This document shows, piece after piece, positions 25,566 to 35,722 of a stretch of DNA of 64,000 nucleotides; positions within the stretch are counted from its first letter, which is position 1; every line of letters starts with the position of its first letter. Made by a program: the position numbers and the translations under genes. The stretch lies in NCBI RefSeq assembly GCF_000737195.2, contig NZ_JALM01000042.1, positions 1 through 64,000 on the forward strand. The letters are read 5' to 3'. The notes under the pieces were generated by a model. That model searched no databases. It saw nothing but the letters and a program-made list of their open reading frames with translations, and was not told the DNA's origin. Source of the stretch: Sciscionella sediminilitoris (GTDB lineage: Bacteria > Actinomycetota > Actinomycetes > Mycobacteriales > Pseudonocardiaceae).

Positions 25566-26299
25566 ATCAATCGCCCCCCGCCGACCTCTAGCACCGCTCC
25601 GGTCATGTAGCTCGAGAGGTCAGATGCCAGGAACAGCACCGCGCCCGCCACCTCCTCCGGCAGACCGGCACGGCGCATCGGAATCGCGGCCTCGCGCTCG
25701 GCGAAAACCTCCGGTGACATGGCTGCGGTCATCGGCGTGCGGATTAACCCGGGCTGCACGGCGTTGACTCGCACACCCTTGTGTGCCAGTTCCTTCGCCG
25801 CCGACTTGGTGAGTCCGACGATGCCCGCTTTGGCGGCACTGTAATTGGTCTGCCCCGGGTTACCGGATTTACCGGAGAGCGAGGAGAGATTGACGATCGA
25901 TCCGCCGCCCGCGTCCCGCATGATGTTCGAGGCGGCACGAATCCCCAGCCAACTTCCCTTGAGGTGCACGTCGATGACCGCGGCGAAATCTTGGATGGTC
26001 ATTTTCCGCAGCGAGGAGTCCCGCGTTATCCCGGCATTGTTGACAAGAATGTCCAGCGAGCCGAACGATTCGAGAGCCTCACTCAGCATGGCGTCCACGG
26101 AGCCTTCGTCGGTGACATCGCAGCGAAGCGGCAGCGCGGCAGATCCCAGCGCGGCGGCCGCCCCGGCCGCGGCGTCGCCATCCATGTCCGCGACGGCCAC
26201 CTTCGCTCCATGTTCGTACAACGACTCGGCGATGGCGAACCCGATACCCTGCGCGGCACCGGTGACGACGGCCGCGCGCCCGGCGAGTAGAGCGCTCAC
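25562..26299 (-). CDS. SDR, 3-oxoacyl-reductase-like
   Basis: 245 residues. TGAAQGIGFAIAE (cofactor), NNAG at about residue 87, and the S-Y-K active site in LSSLSGKSGNPGQTNYSAAKAG. It ends with the family's GGGRLM. It closely resembles FabG-type enzymes, and in this setting it most likely oxidises or reduces a 3-hydroxyacyl-CoA or ring alcohol. The GTG start overlaps the MaoC stop by four bases. Confidence 0.87.
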   Translation of the reverse strand: MSALLAGRAAVVTGAAQGIGFAIAESLYEHGAKVAVADMDGDAAAGAAAALGSAALPLRCDVTDEGSVDAMLSEALESFGSLDILVNNAGITRDSSLRKMTIQDFAAVIDVHLKGSWLGIRAASNIMRDAGGGSIVNLSSLSGKSGNPGQTNYSAAKAGIVGLTKSAAKELAHKGVRVNAVQPGLIRTPMTAAMSPEVFAEREAAIPMRRAGLPEEVAGAVLFLASDLSSYMTGAVLEVGGGRLM

Positions 26300-26748
26300 T
26301 GGATGTACCGCACGATCGACTCGATCACCGCGGCCGGCCGCTCGGATCCTTGCACCTCGAGCGTGGTGGACAGCTTCGCCTGCACGGCACCGTCCAGCGG
26401 GTGCACCTCGGCCAGTTTCGAGGACGCACGCAGTTTCGCGCCGACCGGAACCGGCTCCGGAAAGCGCACCTTGTCGAGGCCGTAATTGATCGCCATCGAG
26501 ACGTTATCGACACGGTAGATCTCGTGCAGGAATGTCGGTAGCAAGCCCAAGGTGAGCAGACCGTGCGCGATCGTCGTGCCGAAGGGACCCTGCGCCGCCC
26601 GCTGCGTGTCCACGTGAATCCACTGGTGGTCACCGGTGGCGTCGGCGAAGGTGTTCACCCGCTGCTGGTCGACCACCATCCAGTCGCTGGTGCCCAGTTG
26701 CTCACCGGCAGCAGCCGATAGCTCGGCGATGCCGTCGAAGACCCTCAT
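26296..26748 (-). CDS. MaoC-family (R)-specific enoyl-CoA hydratase
   Basis: 150 residues, single hot-dog fold. The start MRVFDGIAEL followed by LGTSDWMVVDQQRVNTFADATGDHQWIHVD is the standard opening of this family, and D and H of GDHQWIH are the catalytic pair. GTTIAHGLLTLGLLP follows. ATG at 26748 is chosen for the GGAG seven bases upstream; longer in-frame ATGs at 26754 and 26790 run into the AT-rich operator. First gene of the minus-strand run to 22378, divergent from the SDR at 26848. Confidence 0.88.
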   Translation of the reverse strand: MRVFDGIAELSAAAGEQLGTSDWMVVDQQRVNTFADATGDHQWIHVDTQRAAQGPFGTTIAHGLLTLGLLPTFLHEIYRVDNVSMAINYGLDKVRFPEPVPVGAKLRASSKLAEVHPLDGAVQAKLSTTLEVQGSERPAAVIESIVRYIQ

Positions 26749-26772
26749 CCACATACTCCATCCAGCGACTCC

Positions 26773-26800
26773 ATATTTTAAATTGAACATAAATTCGATA
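26773..26800. promoter_or_regulatory. AT-rich divergent operator/promoter
   Basis: An AT-rich block midway between the divergent MaoC and SDR genes contains AATTGAACATAAATTCG. The words AATTGAA and TAAATTCG recur in the island at 28282-28310. Position between divergent genes suits one repressor controlling both directions. Confidence 0.55.
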
Positions 26801-26847
26801 GCATGACCTTGTCAACCGAAGGCCCTCCTCAGACAAGGAAGTAAGGA

Positions 26848-27645
26848 ATGGATCTCGGCCTGCGCGACGCTCGCGTTCTGATCACCGGCGGCGCATCGAA
26901 CATCGGACGGGGCATCGTGCACGGTTTCGCGGCCGAGGAGTCCCGCGTCATGATCTGCGATATCGATGGCGAGCAGGCAGCCAAAGTCCGCGCCGAGGCC
27001 CTGGATCTCGGCGCGGCCGAAGCCGAAGTGGCCGCCGTCGATCTCACCAAAGAGTCGGCGAGTACCGCGGTGGTCGAACAGCTCATCGAACGGTGGGGTG
27101 GGGTCGACGTGCTGGTGAACAACGCGGGCTGGAGCGTCCCTGGTTTTCTCGCCGAGGACACCGACCGCCAGCGCTGGCAGCGGCTGGTCGAGGTCAATCT
27201 GTTCGCCGCCATCGAGTGCACCCAGGCCGCAATCGAGCCGATGCGCGAGAGCGGACACGGCTCGATCGTGTTCATCGCCAGCGACGCCGCATTCGGCGAG
27301 GTACGGCAGGGAGTGTACGGCGCGACCAAGGCGAGCCTGTTGGCCCTGGCCCGCACGACCGCGAAAGAACACGGCAGGCACGGCATCCGCGCCAACGTCG
27401 TCTGCCCGGGCCTGGTGTTGCCGGAGAGCGAGAGCGCCGTGGGAGAGGGCAGCCTCTGGGCCGGGGGCCGTGACTCGGTGTTCAACGAAAAGCAGATCGC
27501 GTCTTTGACGAAGGGCATTCCGCTGCGCAGGCTGACAACCGCCGCCGATGTCGCCAATGCCGTGGTATGGACCGCCTCCGATATCGCCGCGCGGCAGATG
27601 ACCGGACAAGTCTTCTCCATCAGCGGCGGCTACTCCATGCCGTGA
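26848..27645 (+). CDS. SDR family oxidoreductase
   Basis: 265 residues. Cofactor motif LITGGASNIGRGI, NNAGWSV at about residue 91, and a Tyr-Lys active site in DAAFGEVRQGVYGATKAS. DIDGE after the second strand suggests NAD rather than NADP. Likely a hydroxyacyl-CoA or cyclic-alcohol dehydrogenase. ATG with AAGG six bases upstream. Followed after about 40 bases by the second TetR gene. Confidence 0.86.
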   Translation: MDLGLRDARVLITGGASNIGRGIVHGFAAEESRVMICDIDGEQAAKVRAEALDLGAAEAEVAAVDLTKESASTAVVEQLIERWGGVDVLVNNAGWSVPGFLAEDTDRQRWQRLVEVNLFAAIECTQAAIEPMRESGHGSIVFIASDAAFGEVRQGVYGATKASLLALARTTAKEHGRHGIRANVVCPGLVLPESESAVGEGSLWAGGRDSVFNEKQIASLTKGIPLRRLTTAADVANAVVWTASDIAARQMTGQVFSISGGYSMP

Positions 27646-27685
27646 ACCACGCCACGACACAGTGCCAAGCAACAAGGTAGTCGAT

Positions 27686-28285
27686 ATGGAAACCGCGCCG
27701 ACAACCAGGTCCCGCCTGTTGGCCGCTGCCGCGAAGATTTTGAGTGAGAAAGGATACTCGTCCACCCGGTTGACCGACATCGCCGAACAGGCCGGACTGC
27801 GCACTCCGGCCGTCTATTACTACTTCGCGTCCCGCGAGGCGCTCATCGCCGAGGTCATGAAAGTGGGCCAGCTCAGGCTTCGCGAGCATGTCGAATCCGC
27901 GCTCGCCGCACTGCCGGAGCGCAAGACGCCGATGGACCGCATCTGCACCGCGGTACAGGCGCACCTGCAGGTCGAGCTACAGCTCTCGGACTTCGCCACC
28001 GCCGTGACCCGGAACATCGGCCAGCTTCCCCAGGCGATACAGGAACGGCTCCGCAACGACGGAATAGCCTACATCGCGCTCTGGAGGGGGCTGCTGGAGG
28101 ACGCGCGGGAAGCGCGGGAGATCCGGCCTGATGTGGACCTCCGGGCGGCACGAATGCTGGTGATGGGTGCGCTGAACTGGATGCCGGAGTGGTGGGATGA
28201 ACGACAGGGATCAATCACCGAAACCGTTTCCACAGCGCAAAGCATCGTCCGGCACGGATTGTCCACATTACCGGTGCGAGAATAA
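27686..28285 (+). CDS. TetR/AcrR-family regulator, paralog of the one at 6312
   Basis: 199 residues from the ATG at 27686 (AAGG eight bases upstream); a GTG at 27662 has no ribosome site. The helix-turn-helix region is TRSRLLAAAAKILSEKGYSSTRLTDIAEQAGLRTPAVYYYF. The C-terminal block RAARMLVMGALNWMPEWW matches the TetR at 6312, and the two proteins look roughly half identical. AT-rich islands lie on both sides of its transcription unit, so it is the best candidate to read them. The ligand is probably an acyl-CoA, by family. Confidence 0.87.
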   Translation: METAPTTRSRLLAAAAKILSEKGYSSTRLTDIAEQAGLRTPAVYYYFASREALIAEVMKVGQLRLREHVESALAALPERKTPMDRICTAVQAHLQVELQLSDFATAVTRNIGQLPQAIQERLRNDGIAYIALWRGLLEDAREAREIRPDVDLRAARMLVMGALNWMPEWWDERQGSITETVSTAQSIVRHGLSTLPVRE

Positions 28286-28310
28286 TTGAATATATGTTAA
28301 ATTCGTTGAG
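28282..28310 (+). promoter_or_regulatory. AT-rich promoter island before the thiolase gene
   Basis: AATTGAATATATGTTAAATT followed by CGTTGA begins at the TetR stop codon and ends 30 bases before the thiolase start. It shares AATTGAA and TAAATTCG with the island at 26773 and TTAAATTC with that at 13129. Confidence 0.55.
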
Positions 28311-28339
28311 TCCTACCTATCTCCACCGAAGGAGTAGCC

Positions 28340-29494
<1,155 letters not shown>

Positions 29495-29498
29495 GCGC

Positions 29499-30647
29499 GT
29501 GCGGAGGCGACTGTATACCGACGATCACGAGGCATACCGGGAGACGGTGCGCGAATTCCTCGCCCGCGAAGTCGTTCCGCACCATCCGAGGTGGGAGGCG
29601 GACAGGTGGATAGACCGCTCCGTGTTCTCCGAGGCGGCCAAATACGGCATCTACGGGCTGCAGATCCCACAGGAATACGGTGGAGCGGGAGAGCCCGACT
29701 ATCGGTACCGCATGGTGGTCACCGAGGAAATCGCCCGCGTCCATGCCCTCTCGTTCGCGCTGACCATATCGTTACAGGACGACCTGGTGCTGCACTATCT
29801 GCTCGACCTCTGCACCGATGAGCAGAAGCGGCGCTGGCTTCCCGGATTCGCCACCGGGGAGCTCATCGGCGCGCTGGCCATGACCGAGCCGGGAGCGGGA
29901 AGCGATCTGCGGGGCATCCGGACTACGGCACGCAAGGATGGCGCCGACTGGATACTCAACGGCCAGAAAACCTTCATCAGCAGCGGGATCATGGCTGATG
30001 CCGTGATCGTGGCGGCCAGAACGGACCCGGAGGCCGGTTCCAAAGGATTCAGCCTGTTCGTCGTCGAACGGGACATGCCGGGGTTCCGGCGCGGCAGGAA
30101 ACTGGACAAGATCGGCCTGCCCGCTCAAGACACGGCGGAACTGTTCTTCGAGGATGTGCGCTTACCGGCACAGAACCTGCTCGGTACCGAGGGAAGGGGC
30201 CTACACCATCTGATGAGCCATCTGCCGAGAGAACGCCTCGGAGTATCGGCGAAGGCGATCGCCACCTGCCGCGCCGTTTTCGAGGAGACCCGGCGATACT
30301 GCTTCGACCGGCAGGCTTTCGGTCAGCGGCTGGGAGAATTCCAGCACGTCCGGTTCGAACTCGCCGAGATGACGACCGAGATCGATGTCGCCGAATCCTA
30401 TGTCGACCGATCCGCGCTCGCGTTCAACGAGGGTGAGCTGACCGCGGTCGACGCAGCCAAGGGGAAATGGTACGTCAGCGAACTGCAAAGCCGGGTGGTC
30501 GACCGCTGCCTGCAGTTGCACGGCGGATACGGCTATATGGCGGAGTTCCCGGTTGCCAGGGCGTTTCTGGACACCAGGATCGAAACCATCTACGGCGGTA
30601 CGACCGCCATCATGAAGGAAATCATCGGCCGTGAGCTGGAGGGCTGA
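29499..30647 (+). CDS. Acyl-CoA dehydrogenase
   Basis: 382 residues. AMTEPGAGSDLRGIRTTARKDGADW is the FAD/substrate signature, LHGGYGYMAEFPVAR the dimer contact, and IYGGTTAIMKEIIGREL the C-terminus (the YGGT form common among bacterial long-chain or branched-chain dehydrogenases). It oxidises an acyl-CoA to a 2-enoyl-CoA and passes electrons to ETF. GTG at 29499 is chosen, just after the thiolase stop; no strong ribosome site is visible, so translational coupling is likely. Confidence 0.88.
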   Translation: MRRRLYTDDHEAYRETVREFLAREVVPHHPRWEADRWIDRSVFSEAAKYGIYGLQIPQEYGGAGEPDYRYRMVVTEEIARVHALSFALTISLQDDLVLHYLLDLCTDEQKRRWLPGFATGELIGALAMTEPGAGSDLRGIRTTARKDGADWILNGQKTFISSGIMADAVIVAARTDPEAGSKGFSLFVVERDMPGFRRGRKLDKIGLPAQDTAELFFEDVRLPAQNLLGTEGRGLHHLMSHLPRERLGVSAKAIATCRAVFEETRRYCFDRQAFGQRLGEFQHVRFELAEMTTEIDVAESYVDRSALAFNEGELTAVDAAKGKWYVSELQSRVVDRCLQLHGGYGYMAEFPVARAFLDTRIETIYGGTTAIMKEIIGRELEG

Positions 30648-30731
30648 CCACCGGACCGGGCTGTCCTGGAGCTGACGCGCGGGGCGGCCCGGTTCGAGTG
30701 TCTGAGGAACCCGCGGGCGTGCGAGGATCCT

Positions 30732-31421
30732 TCACAGGCGTTCAGGTGTCGCCGCGGTCGGCACGGAGACGCTCAGGCCGACCCCACCGAGCCGCCCCGC
30801 TGACGAGAGCCACAACCGCCCTCCGAGCCGCTGTGCTTCCGCGGTGAGGCTCGCGAGCCCGATCTTCAGGCCCGCGGACCTGCTGAGTGTCGCGCGGATC
30901 GCCGCGGCCTCACCGGTACCGTCATCTTCGACGAGGATCGTCCACCACGCACGGCCCCTGCGCACGGTCACCAGTGCCTCGCTCGCCTCGGCGTGTTTGA
31001 CGACGTTCGCGATGCCTTCCCGCGCGGTGCGCACGACAAGCTCGGCGCCGTCAGGCCCCGGATCCGGCCCAGCCCCTTCAAGTCTGACGTCGACCGTGAG
31101 GTCCCCGCGACTGGCCGTCTGTTCGACACAGGCGCGGATCCGGTCCACGACCGTCATCCTCTGCCGCGGCAAATTGCCTTCGAGCATGCCCGTCAGCAGT
31201 CCCCGCAGCTCCAGGGAGCTCTTGTGCAGGTTCGAGGCGATACGACCGAGTTGATCCGCGACACCGGCCGGGACGCCCGCAGCGCATGCCGATTCCTCCA
31301 CATCCATGCTCGCGGCGAACAGCTCCTGGGCGACACCGTCATGAAGTTCGGCCGCGGCAACACGCAACACCCTGCGCAGCTCTGTACTGCTCATCTCCGT
31401 TTGATCATCAGCTGGAATCAC
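30732..31421 (-). CDS. Small sensor histidine kinase (HisKA_3/NarX type)
   Basis: 229 residues. H27 in ELHDGVAQELFA is the phosphorylated histidine; REGIANVVKHAEA is the N-box and VEDDGTG the G1 box. There is no transmembrane segment or sensor domain before the dimerisation helix, so it must be cytosolic and either sense through a partner or be part of a larger complex. No response regulator lies beside it; the LuxR-type regulator at 50392 is the only matching partner in the window. GTG at 31421 with GGAGG five bases upstream. Downstream of, and possibly co-transcribed with, the P450. Confidence 0.82.
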   Translation of the reverse strand: MIPADDQTEMSSTELRRVLRVAAAELHDGVAQELFAASMDVEESACAAGVPAGVADQLGRIASNLHKSSLELRGLLTGMLEGNLPRQRMTVVDRIRACVEQTASRGDLTVDVRLEGAGPDPGPDGAELVVRTAREGIANVVKHAEASEALVTVRRGRAWWTILVEDDGTGEAAAIRATLSRSAGLKIGLASLTAEAQRLGGRLWLSSAGRLGGVGLSVSVPTAATPERL

Positions 31422-31498
31422 GTTCTCCTCCTGGGCGAGAAGCCCGCCTCCCGAGGGTCTGTCCTGCTTCGCAGACTCGGCCGGGGCCGCCGCGATGT

Positions 31499-32752
31499 TC
31501 AGCCGATCGTGCAGGGCATCGACTTGACACCGCGGACAAAGTTGCCGACCAGATAGCTGGGCTCCCCGACTTCGAGATCCGGGACCCGGTGCAGCAGCTG
31601 GTCGAAGATCGCCCGAAGCTGTGTCTTCGCCAGCATGTTGCCCATGCAGAAATGCACTCCACCGCCACCGAAACCGACATGCTGATTGGGTTTACGCGTG
31701 ATATCGAAACGGTAGGGGTCGGTGAAGACGCGCTCGTCGCGATTGCCCGAGGAGTAGAAGAGGACCACCCACTCTCCCGCGGAGATGTGCTGCCCGTGCA
31801 GCTCGACGTCCTTGACCACCGTCCTGCGGAAGGTCATCACCGGAGTCACCCAGCGCACGAATTCCTCGATGGCGGTACCGATACGGCCGTCGAAGTCCTC
31901 GAGCAGCAGCGCCCGCTGATCGGGGAAATCACTGAACGCCTTGGTCGCGAGGCTGATGGTGTTGCGAGTCGTGTCGTTGCCCGCGACGGAAAGCAGCACA
32001 AAGAAGGCGCCGATCTCCTCGTCGGTCAGCCGCTGGCCGTCGACCTCTGCCTGAACGAGGTTGGTCATCAGGTCATCCGCGGGATGTGCCCTGCGGTGCT
32101 CGGCGAATTCCAGTCCGATACTGAGCAGCGTCACCAGGGAATCATTGAGCACGGTCCCGGGCTCACGTCCGGCGGCGACCTCCTCGTCGGCCCAGGAGAC
32201 CATACCGTCGGCGGCATGAGCGGCGCTCTCCCGCTCTTGCATGGGCAGTCCCATCATCTCGTAGATGGTCCACATCGGCAGTTTCTTGGAGACCTGCTGG
32301 ACGAAATCACAGTCACCGGCATCGAGAAGACCGTCCACGATCCGCGTGGCCTGGTTCTTGATCTGCTCCTCGATCTTCACCACCTGTTTCGGCGTGAAGG
32401 CGGCGCTGACCAGCTTGCGCAGCCGGGTATGCCGCGGAGGGTCCATACCGAGAAAGGACTGCGCCGCGTCCAGAATCTCGTCCGGCACCTCTTCTTGCTG
32501 CACTCCGTATGCCGAGGAGAAGATATCGTGTTCCTTGCTGACTTTCCGGATGTCCTCGTTGCGTACCACTGCCCAGATACCGTCCTGCTGCGGCGGCATG
32601 AGTGAGCCTTCCAGTGGCCGGTGCCAGCTGATGGGGCGCTTTTCGCGCAGTTCGCGAAAAGTGGTCTCCCGTTCCTCCGCGGTCGCCGCCCAGAAGGACA
32701 GCGAAGAGACCGGCAAGGAATCGTAGTCGCGCTGTGTTTGTGTGGTGGTCAT
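31499..32752 (-). CDS. Cytochrome P450 (bacterial class I)
   Basis: 417 residues. The I-helix oxygen-binding motif AGNDTT is at about 257-262, the ExxR motif at E297-R300, and the haem loop GFGGGGVHFCMG with C369 as haem ligand. The overall wording resembles the CYP124/125/142 group that hydroxylates steroid or isoprenoid side chains, but the subfamily cannot be settled here. ATG at 32752 with GAGGA six bases upstream. It needs a ferredoxin and reductase; the only pair in view is at 8303 and 7009. It follows a CoA ligase by 20 bases. Confidence 0.93.
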   Translation of the reverse strand: MTTTQTQRDYDSLPVSSLSFWAATAEERETTFRELREKRPISWHRPLEGSLMPPQQDGIWAVVRNEDIRKVSKEHDIFSSAYGVQQEEVPDEILDAAQSFLGMDPPRHTRLRKLVSAAFTPKQVVKIEEQIKNQATRIVDGLLDAGDCDFVQQVSKKLPMWTIYEMMGLPMQERESAAHAADGMVSWADEEVAAGREPGTVLNDSLVTLLSIGLEFAEHRRAHPADDLMTNLVQAEVDGQRLTDEEIGAFFVLLSVAGNDTTRNTISLATKAFSDFPDQRALLLEDFDGRIGTAIEEFVRWVTPVMTFRRTVVKDVELHGQHISAGEWVVLFYSSGNRDERVFTDPYRFDITRKPNQHVGFGGGGVHFCMGNMLAKTQLRAIFDQLLHRVPDLEVGEPSYLVGNFVRGVKSMPCTIG

Positions 32753-32772
32753 GTAAATTCCTCTCACCTGGC

Positions 32773-34314
32773 TCAAGCGGTCGCCGGGGACAGATAACGA
32801 TCGCGGATCTCACGTTTGAGCAGTTTGCCCGTCGGCGTCCTCGGCAGATCGTCGACGAAATCGACACTCTTCGGTGCCTTGTAGTGGGCGATGCGCTCGC
32901 GGACGTAGTCGACCAGCTCGGCACCGAGTCCCGGGGCGGCATCGACGCCTTGCGCCGGCTGGACCACCGCCTTGACCTGCTCGCCCATCTCGGCGTCGGG
33001 GATACCGATGACGGCGACGTCGTGCACCTTGGGATGCAGCGTGAGAACGTCTTCGATCTCCTGCGGGTAGATGTTGACCCCACCGGAGATGATCATGAAC
33101 GCCTTGCGGTCGGTGAGAAACAGATATCCTTCCTCATCCACGAAGCCCATGTCACCGACACAGGTCCAGTTCTCATGCCGGGGATGTTGCGCGGAGCTCG
33201 TCTTCGCCGGATCGTTGTGGTATACGAACGGCAGCTCATCCCGTTCGAAGTAGACCAGCCCCACCTCACCGGAGGACAACTCATCCCCGTCGTCGTCGCA
33301 GATGTGGATGGTCCCCAGGGCGGCGCGGCCGACCGAACCCGGTTTGCGCAGCCACTGTTGGGTGTCGATGAACGTGATGCCGTTCGCTTCGGTCGAGGCG
33401 TAGTACTCGTGCACGATCGGGCCCCACCACTCGACCATCCGGCGCTTCACCTCCACCGGGCACGGTGCCGCGGCGTGGACCGCGACCCTGAGCGAGGAGA
33501 GGTCGTGAGCGGACCTGGTTTCCTCCGGCAGCTGCAACATGCGCACGAACATGGTCGGCACCATCTGGGTCACCGTCACCCGGTACTGTTCGATCGCGGC
33601 CAGCGCCTGCTGCGCATCGAATTTCTCCATCACCACGACGGTGGCTCCGAGGGAGTGGAAGACACCGCACCAACGCAGCGGGGCTGTGTGATAGAGCGGC
33701 GCCGGCGAGAGATAGACGTCCTCGTCGCTGGCTCCGTAGAACTTCTGGACCAGCGGCAGCAGTACGTCCCCGGCCTCGTCTACCCGCCGTTCCGGCAGCG
33801 GCTGTTTCACGCCTTTGGGACGGCCCGTCGTACCGGAGGAGTACAGCATCTCGGCGCCTCGCGGCTGATCGTCGAGTACCGGCTGCGCCGATTCCAGCGC
33901 CTGCTCATAGGATTCGTAGCCCGGTATCGCACCGCCGAAGGCGAAACGGCGCTCGACCCGAGGAGTGGAAGGTACGATCTGCTCTCCCACGGTCTGCATC
34001 GTCGCGGACACCACCAGGACACGCGCTCCGCTGTCAGCGACGATATAAGCCACCTCGTCCGCGGACAAGTGTCGGTTGATCGCGGTGATGTGCAGGCCCG
34101 ATCGTATCGCCGCCCAGTACACCTCGAAACATTCGAGCGTGTTCTCGGACAGCAGTGCGAGCACATCACCCCGGTTCAGACCTGAATCGCGCAGCGCGGC
34201 GGCGAATTTCGCCGAACGCTCATCCAACTGACGGTAGGTCAGTGTCCGCTTCGACCCCGCCATGACGACGGCGGGCTTGTCGGGGGTTTGCTGCGCGTGA
34301 GTACCCGGGTACAT
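32773..34314 (-). CDS. AMP-forming acyl-CoA ligase (FadD-type)
   Basis: 513 residues. YSSGTTGRPKGVKQPL (about residue 165), EYYASTEANG (about 305), NWTCVGDMGFVDEEGY (about 385), GGVNIYPQEIEDVL, and PTGKLLKREIRDRY at the C-terminus. It activates a carboxylate to a CoA thioester. With the P450 it could form an oxidise-then-activate pair, as for steroid side chains. ATG start. Third CoA ligase in the window. Confidence 0.88.
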   Translation of the reverse strand: MYPGTHAQQTPDKPAVVMAGSKRTLTYRQLDERSAKFAAALRDSGLNRGDVLALLSENTLECFEVYWAAIRSGLHITAINRHLSADEVAYIVADSGARVLVVSATMQTVGEQIVPSTPRVERRFAFGGAIPGYESYEQALESAQPVLDDQPRGAEMLYSSGTTGRPKGVKQPLPERRVDEAGDVLLPLVQKFYGASDEDVYLSPAPLYHTAPLRWCGVFHSLGATVVVMEKFDAQQALAAIEQYRVTVTQMVPTMFVRMLQLPEETRSAHDLSSLRVAVHAAAPCPVEVKRRMVEWWGPIVHEYYASTEANGITFIDTQQWLRKPGSVGRAALGTIHICDDDGDELSSGEVGLVYFERDELPFVYHNDPAKTSSAQHPRHENWTCVGDMGFVDEEGYLFLTDRKAFMIISGGVNIYPQEIEDVLTLHPKVHDVAVIGIPDAEMGEQVKAVVQPAQGVDAAPGLGAELVDYVRERIAHYKAPKSVDFVDDLPRTPTGKLLKREIRDRYLSPATA

Positions 34315-34456
34315 GGGAATCCGCCTCTCGAAATCGTCCGTCCATCAATCCGCCGCATAGCCGGTCCGCGACGGCCGCCGTCCGGTGTTGCGATGCTTGC
34401 CGTCGCGAATCACATCGCGGTGGCGCCGGACCAGCGCCCCAAGCCATCCAGGACCC

Positions 34457-34858
34457 TCAGACCAGCAGATCCTCACGACCGTCATTGCGCAGGTTTTCGA
34501 TGTATACGGGATAGAGCTTCTTGGCCATCGGAGCAAGCTTCAACAGGTCCGCGACGTTGCCGTCGACGGTGATCCGTCCCCTCGCCATGGCAAATGGCAG
34601 ATTGACCTTGCCCTGCCAGTAGGCGTTGGCGGTCTCGCCTTTCATCGACATCGTCGCGCCCGGACTGGAGCTCTCGGCGTCCTGGTGGACGCGCTGCCCC
34701 ACCATGTCGACGATCAGGACGGAATCCGGCTCCGTGAATGCGAACTTGAGTACGAGTCCCGTATCGGCCAATTTCGGGCCGATCTCCTCGTCTTTGAACG
34801 CTGTTTCGAAGATGCCGCCGATGTAACGACGCACCTCTTCATCATCGCTGAACGACAC
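34457..34858 (-). CDS. SCP2 sterol-binding-domain protein
   Basis: About 133 residues. The hydrophobic-ligand fold of sterol carrier protein 2 is seen in KFAFTEPDSVLIVDM, ATMSMKGETANAYWQGKVNLPFAMARGRITVDGNVADLLKLAPMAKKLYPVY. It is a soluble lipid- or CoA-ester-binding carrier, not an enzyme. The GTG at 34858 is preferred for the GGAGG five bases upstream; a GTG four codons earlier is also open. First gene of the unit that includes a CoA ligase and the P450. Confidence 0.85.
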   Translation of the reverse strand: MSFSDDEEVRRYIGGIFETAFKDEEIGPKLADTGLVLKFAFTEPDSVLIVDMVGQRVHQDAESSSPGATMSMKGETANAYWQGKVNLPFAMARGRITVDGNVADLLKLAPMAKKLYPVYIENLRNDGREDLLV

Positions 34859-34927
34859 AATGCCCTCCACGTCTCTGTGGCATCAGTGGATCGTCTCGGA
34901 CCGATCCGGATCGCTGCGATGTTAGCT

Positions 34928-34950
34928 GATTTTTAATTCCTATTCAATCC
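34928..34950 (-). promoter_or_regulatory. AT-rich promoter island of the SCP2 unit
   Basis: TTTTTAATTCCTATTCAATC lies about 75 bases upstream of the SCP2 gene. In reverse complement it reads ATTGAATAGGAATTAA, sharing ATTGAA with the islands at 26773 and 28282. The rest of 34951-35144 shows no supported gene. Confidence 0.45.
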
Positions 34951-35144
34951 AGTGCGGTATCGCCTGCGGAGAGGCGGGCGGCACCCTGGCGGCCAGTGCC
35001 GATCCCGCCCCCTCCTGCCGCACGTCGGAATGGCTCCCGAGCAACTTCTTTCGCCTTGTTCGCCATGCCGGTCGAGCACCGGCCCGTACACGCTGGAAAA
35101 CCCACGACCCCAAGCGGATCAGCCGGTCTCATTCAGCCGCCCGG

Positions 35145-35489
35145 TCAGCCACGGTTCTTCGCACAGCCGGCCCCAGCGGCCTCGTGCCTCGCGGAGAAAA
35201 GCCAAGCCGCCTGAGCGGCGGCCCTGCTCCGAGGTCTCGCCCAACCGCCCTCTCCGGACAGCAGCCACCGTGCGATTCTGGGCAGCCGAAGCCGAAACGC
35301 CCCGCGATGCCCGGTGATCGCATCGGTCATCGGGTGGACACGGACAAAACTCGCGCCGACCAGATCCTCGGCGAGGCTCTGATCACGACCAGAAAATCCC
35401 TGCCTGCAGACCGACGCTGCGCCGTCGATCCGTCCGACGGGCTGATCGAGCCGGACAATGTCGCGGGGCTCGGAAAGCGACATACTCAC
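35145..35489 (-). CDS. Hypothetical protein, weakly supported
   Basis: Up to 114 residues, arginine-rich, no recognised family. The only support is a four-base overlap (GTGA) with the upstream small membrane-protein gene, plus an ATG at 35483 with AAGG five bases upstream. It could be the true tail of the mce operon or a chance frame; opposite-strand frames are no better. Confidence 0.3.
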   Translation of the reverse strand: MSMSLSEPRDIVRLDQPVGRIDGAASVCRQGFSGRDQSLAEDLVGASFVRVHPMTDAITGHRGAFRLRLPRIARWLLSGEGGWARPRSRAAAQAAWLFSARHEAAGAGCAKNRG

Positions 35490-35719
35490 CTTCCGATGCC
35501 CATCGCGTCCAGGATGACCGTCTGCGCGGCGAACGCCGCGAACACGACCGCCATCACATAGCAGCTCATCGCGCCACGTCTGGCTACCCGCACACGCTTC
35601 CCACGCTCGGGCGCGTGCTCGGCTCCCGGCCAGACGAGGCCGGCCACCCGTCTACGGCCCCATCGCCCGACCAGGAACAAAGCCATAGCAAAGGCGAGAA
35701 ACAGCGCCGCCGTTCCCAT
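35486..35719 (-). CDS. Small two-helix membrane protein at the end of the mce operon
   Basis: 77 residues. Two hydrophobic segments (about residues 3-18 and 52-70) flank a basic loop with RWGRRR and GKRVRVARRG, so the loop is probably cytoplasmic. No family recognised. It starts with ATG three bases after the parvulin stop and runs in the same direction as the mce genes, hence likely part of that operon. Confidence 0.5.
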   Translation of the reverse strand: MGTAALFLAFAMALFLVGRWGRRRVAGLVWPGAEHAPERGKRVRVARRGAMSCYVMAVVFAAFAAQTVILDAMGIGR

Positions 35720-35722
35720 TGC

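Noticed and set aside
30655-30693. Hairpin ACCGGGC...GCCCGGT between convergent genes
   Set aside because: The arms are only 7 bases with a 25-base loop in GC-rich DNA; too weak to call a terminator.
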